64,000 nucleotides of DNA from Paraburkholderia hiiakae (lineage in GTDB: Bacteria; Pseudomonadota; Gammaproteobacteria; Burkholderiales; Burkholderiaceae), in the NCBI RefSeq assembly GCF_904848665.1, contig NZ_CAJHCQ010000002.1:310001-374000 (forward strand), in the 5' to 3' direction. Positions 61,077 through 64,000 of this stretch are shown piece by piece. A program made the translations under genes and the position numbers. The notes below the pieces were generated by a model, which did no database searches, was not told the DNA's origin, and saw only the letters and a program-made list of their open reading frames with translations. How positions within the stretch are numbered: the first letter of the stretch is position 1; each line of letters opens with the position of its first letter.

Positions 61077-62436
61077 GATTCGCGTGCTGGTCGTTGAGGA
61101 TGACGAAAATGTCCGCATCGGCGTCGAGCAGGCGGTGGCGCTGGCGGGCTTTCCCGTGAGCGCGTATGCATCGGCGGCCGACGCCTATGCCGACGTCGCG
61201 CCGGGCGCGCCGATTGTGATCGTCTCGGACGTGCGCATGCCCGGCATCGACGGGTTGCAATTACTCGATCACGTGATGGCGATCGACCCGCAAATTCCGG
61301 TGTTGCTGATCAGCGGGCATGCGGATATTTCGACGGCGGTCAGTGCGATGCGCGTGGGTGCCTACGACTTCATCGAAAAGCCGTTTTCGTCCGATGTGAT
61401 CGCGGGCCGCGTGGCTCGCGCGGTCGAGAAACGGCGGCTCACGCTCGAAGTCGAGGGGCTGCGCGCGACGCTGCACAACTGGCAGGGGATCGAGGCGCTG
61501 GTGCTCGGCAAGTCGCCGGCCATGGCGGAAGTCCGCAAAAAAATTCTGCGCCTCGCGGATACGTCCGTGTCGGTGCTGATCACCGGCGAAACGGGCACCG
61601 GCAAGGAACTGATCGCACGCAGCCTGCACGACTTCAGCGCGCGGCGCGACGCGCATTTCGTGGCACTGAACTGCGGCGGACTGCCCGAGCAGGTGTTCGA
61701 AAGCGAACTGTTCGGGCACGAGGCGGGCGCATTCACGGGCGCGATCAAGAAGCGCGTTGGCAAGATCGAATGGGCGAACGGCGGCACGCTCTTTCTCGAC
61801 GAAATCGAAACGATGTCGATGCCGCTGCAAATCAAGATGCTGCGCGTGCTGCAGGAGCGCGTGGTCGAGCGGCTTGGCGCGAACGAACTGATTCCGGTCG
61901 ATTGCCGGATCGTCGCCGCTTCGAAGGCGGACCTCGCCGAAGTCTCTGCCGGAGGCGGCTTTCGAGCCGATCTGCTGTACCGCTTGAACGTCGCGCAGAT
62001 CGAACTGCCGCCGCTGCGCGAGCGGCGCGAGGATGTCCCCCTGTTATTCGAACATTTCGTGCTCGCGGCCGCGCGCCGCTTCGGCACGCCGGCGCCGGTC
62101 GTGACCGCTGCACAGGTGTCCGAACTGATGACGCACGCGTGGCCCGGCAACGTGCGCGAGCTGCAGAATGTCGCCGACCGCTTCGTGCTCGGGCTGACCG
62201 GCGACAACCTGCTTTCCGCGGGCGCGGCTACGGTGAAAGGGGAGACGCTTGCGGACCAGCTCGCGTACTTCGAACGCATGTTGATTGAGAGCGCCTTGCG
62301 ACGCCATCACGGTAACGTCGCGGATGCGAGCACCGAACTTGGAATGCCACGCAAGACCCTCTATCACAAGCTGCGTCAGTTGAAGATCGCGGCCCGCGAT
62401 TCGCTGGGTGAGGAAAAGGACGATAAGGATGACTGA
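61066..62436 (+). CDS. dctD: DctD-like sigma-54-dependent response regulator
   Basis: 456 residues from ATG 61066, overlapping the kinase end by 11 bp. Receiver domain 1-120 with the phospho-acceptor Asp in VIVSDVRMPG and Lys in DFIEKPF. The central AAA+ domain (about 140-370) has Walker A GETGTGKE, the sigma-54-contacting GAFTGA, and NGGTLFLDEIET as Walker B. The C-terminus has a Fis-type helix-turn-helix (VADASTELGMPRKTLYHKL). It should activate the sigma-54 promoter at 57603 together with the kinase upstream. Confidence 0.95.
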   Translation: MADEIRVLVVEDDENVRIGVEQAVALAGFPVSAYASAADAYADVAPGAPIVIVSDVRMPGIDGLQLLDHVMAIDPQIPVLLISGHADISTAVSAMRVGAYDFIEKPFSSDVIAGRVARAVEKRRLTLEVEGLRATLHNWQGIEALVLGKSPAMAEVRKKILRLADTSVSVLITGETGTGKELIARSLHDFSARRDAHFVALNCGGLPEQVFESELFGHEAGAFTGAIKKRVGKIEWANGGTLFLDEIETMSMPLQIKMLRVLQERVVERLGANELIPVDCRIVAASKADLAEVSAGGGFRADLLYRLNVAQIELPPLRERREDVPLLFEHFVLAAARRFGTPAPVVTAAQVSELMTHAWPGNVRELQNVADRFVLGLTGDNLLSAGAATVKGETLADQLAYFERMLIESALRRHHGNVADASTELGMPRKTLYHKLRQLKIAARDSLGEEKDDKDD

Positions 62437-62521
62437 GCACTCCACTACCGGAAGTTGAACGGTCATCGACCTTTTTTTGTCGGCGGGCGACGACGGCGGC
62501 TCCGCATTTCGCCGCCGGCAA

Positions 62522-63202
62522 CTACCCACCCAGCGCGATGATCGCCATCGTCAGCACGACGCCCACCAGCGTCATCGCGAACCCCGCTCTCATTGCGCCC
62601 CCGCCGGTGTAGCGTCCAAGCGCGAAGCCCGCGCCGAAAAGCATCGCGAGCGTGAGCGCGCGGGAGATGATCAGCGCCGTTGCGTGATCCTTGAGGACGA
62701 GAAACGGCAGCGCAACCGGAAACGTCGATACGACGACAAGCAGAAAGATGCCGAGTGCGCCGAGATAATCCCCACGTGCGAGACGCGCGCGCGGTGGCAG
62801 CGTGGGCATAGCGGCGAGGCGTGCGCGAATCTGCTCGAGTTCGGCGTTCTCGATCAGCGGCTCCAGCGCCTTCGGTAACGCGTCGCGCAGTACACGTACG
62901 GCGGTGGCGTGGTCACGCTCGCGTTTCACAGTCAATGCGAGCTTCAGGCGCTGTCCGCGGTCCGCAAGCGTGCGCACGAGAAACATCACGGCGTCGGCGA
63001 GGCCCCAGGCGAGATTGCATCCGAGGGCGGAAAAGAACAACTTGCGCCCGACGTCTTCGTCCACTGAAACGGCCTTGACCGCGCCGACGAAGGTCAACGC
63101 CATGAACAGGCCAAAGCACAGCTCGGTGACGCGATCGACGGTATTCAATATCGGCTCGCGCGTTTCGGGTTCGTCTTGTCCGGTCGGCGTGACAGTGCTC
63201 AT
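62522..63202 (-). CDS. VIT-like (vacuolar iron transporter family) membrane protein
   Basis: 226 residues from ATG 63202 (MSTVTPTGQDEPETREPILN), preceded by GAGGTCC; in-frame codons to 63268 are unlikely. It begins with RVTELCFGLFMALTFVGAVK, then LGCNLAWGLADAVMFLVRTL, a charged cytoplasmic middle, and two further membrane pairs (GALGIFLLVVVSTFPVALPF, MTLVGVVLTMAIIALGG). The pattern resembles VIT/CCC1-type proteins that move iron or manganese, but metal-binding residues are not obvious. The function is uncertain. It converges with the DctD-like gene. Confidence 0.65.
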   Translation of the reverse strand: MSTVTPTGQDEPETREPILNTVDRVTELCFGLFMALTFVGAVKAVSVDEDVGRKLFFSALGCNLAWGLADAVMFLVRTLADRGQRLKLALTVKRERDHATAVRVLRDALPKALEPLIENAELEQIRARLAAMPTLPPRARLARGDYLGALGIFLLVVVSTFPVALPFLVLKDHATALIISRALTLAMLFGAGFALGRYTGGGAMRAGFAMTLVGVVLTMAIIALGG

Positions 63203-63303
63203 AGGACCTCTTTGCAGGGGTGAGGCTCGAACGGCTCCTATTCGTAGCTCAATTTCCGGCATGAGCAATCAAACCGGACGACGACACCGGCAGACACGCG
63301 CAC

Positions 63304-63735
63304 TCAATGGTACGTTGTCGTCGTCGATTGCAGCTTCGTCAGCGTGCCGTTTCTGAACCGGAACCAGCCTTCCGGGCCTTGCATCACGACTTCATCGGGT
63401 TGCCAGAACACGCGCTTGACGGTCATGTGCGCGTTCACGTGTTGCACAACTGGCGGACGGCGGCGAAAGTCGTACAGCACCGGGCCGTAATTGGTCTGCA
63501 CGAGCATACGCGTAACCGTGCTGTTGTCGCGGCCGATTTCATCGAAATGGGTGAGTGTTTTCGCGTCGAAGCGATCGAAAATATCCTTGTCGATGATGGC
63601 GACGAAATCGCGGTCGTCACGCACGAATTGCAGTGTGCCGGAAGGGGTGGTGAATGAGCCGGCGGTGTCGCTTTGCGCGTGCGCGCAAGTCACGAAAGAG
63701 GTGGCCGCGAGCGCAGCGAGTAATAGTCGTTTCAT
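63304..63735 (-). CDS. Small secreted hypothetical protein
   Basis: 143 residues from ATG 63735 (MKRLLLAALAATSFVTCAHA, a signal peptide with cleavage near AHAQ); in-frame codons to 63840 lie outside and lack a site. The mature part is beta-rich and basic at the end (LYDFRRRPPVVQHVNAHMTV, VVMQGPEGWFRFRNGTLTKL). No domain is recognised. It lies between the VIT-like gene and a LysR end, all on the minus strand, and may be single. Its role is unknown. Confidence 0.7.
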   Translation of the reverse strand: MKRLLLAALAATSFVTCAHAQSDTAGSFTTPSGTLQFVRDDRDFVAIIDKDIFDRFDAKTLTHFDEIGRDNSTVTRMLVQTNYGPVLYDFRRRPPVVQHVNAHMTVKRVFWQPDEVVMQGPEGWFRFRNGTLTKLQSTTTTYH

Positions 63736-63817
63736 ATTGCATTCCAGATAGAGCGGCAGCGCCAGTAACGGAGCGTGACTCATAAAGGTTCTTTCAAGGC
63801 ATTTTCGCAGAACAACA

Positions 63818-64000
63818 TCATGGACGCGAGAGCGCCGCAAGCAGCCGATTCTTCACAATAGCCGTGGCGCGCGGCTGGCGGCCGAACTCGTACCAGGCCA
63901 CGTGGCGGCGCCACGTGGTGCCGGGAATCGGCTTGACGACCAACTGCGGGTCGTCGGCCCATGCGGCGTGCCGCAGGCTCGGCACGATCGAAACCCCCAC
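63818..64000 (-). CDS. C-terminal end of a LysR-family regulator (cut by window edge)
   Basis: About 60 residues of a C-terminus enter the window from the right edge: VSIVPSLRHAAWADDPQLVV, then WRRHVAWYEFGRQPRATAIV. This matches the last part of LysR effector domains (GVGVSIVP and the R/P-rich end). The start and the helix-turn-helix lie beyond base 64000. The gene ends at 63818, 82 bp before the small secreted protein gene on the same strand, so it could regulate that gene. Confidence 0.75.
   Translation of the reverse strand: MGVSIVPSLRHAAWADDPQLVVKPIPGTTWRRHVAWYEFGRQPRATAIVKNRLLAALSRP

Overview
The window is GC-rich DNA from a Gram-negative member of the Burkholderiaceae, most likely Paraburkholderia or a close relative. 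This is inferred from two Burkholderia-type trimeric porins, six LysR regulators (one cut by the window edge), two MocR regulators, a persulfide dioxygenase-rhodanese fusion and many metabolite transporters. I saw no rRNA, tRNA, ribosomal-protein or replication genes, no CRISPR array and no transposase. The content is catabolic, transport and signalling, as is common on a secondary chromosome or megaplasmid.

Layout, left part. A zinc-ribbon membrane protein is cut by the left edge. A minus-strand set follows: enolase-superfamily dehydratase, ProX-like binding protein, porin and LysR, facing a divergent MocR regulator (1.1-7.3 kb). Next are a nitrilase divergent from a LysR and a Rieske oxygenase (7.4-10.5 kb), a DUF1801 protein and an LrgAB pair. 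An orphan low-GC cassette at 12.5-14.05 kb looks like a polymorphic toxin with its immunity protein. Then come an MFS gene, a secreted transglutaminase-like protein, and a tartrate/D-malate set (MFS, TtuC/DmlA-type dehydrogenase, divergent LysR).

Middle. A second MocR faces a PaiB-type FMN protein and a cupin. A four-gene sugar-acid operon follows (lactonase, UxaA/GarD-type dehydratase, MFS, Ldh2-type dehydrogenase; 23.8-28.7 kb). A 1104-residue SAM-cyclase-ATPase protein is divergent from a SulP transporter carrying STAS and cyclic-nucleotide-binding domains. After this are an MHS transporter, a flavoprotein, a LysR, a gutted MFS remnant coupled to an intact MFS, nitronate monooxygenase, a hexanucleotide repeat, and RidA facing a LysR.

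Right part. A secreted beta-propeller protein converges on a small secreted repeat protein whose leader holds an intrinsic-terminator-like hairpin. Then come the persulfide dioxygenase-rhodanese, AraC, TPR and ankyrin proteins, a chemoreceptor and a 42-residue entericidin-like lipoprotein. A NitT/TauT-type binding protein is followed by a TctE/TctD-like two-component pair and a second porin. A 2-hydroxycarboxylate transporter sits behind a near-consensus sigma-54 promoter and is followed by a DctB/DctD-like pair. A VIT-like membrane protein, a small secreted protein and the C-terminal end of a LysR close the window.

Recurring theme: transport and catabolism genes for organic acids sit beside their own regulators, often divergent with repeat-type operators between them. 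The least explained parts are the toxin/immunity-like cassette, the cyclase beside a cyclic-nucleotide-binding transporter, and the leader hairpin at 45.8 kb. Functions are assigned from protein sequence and motifs read by eye; no database search was run.
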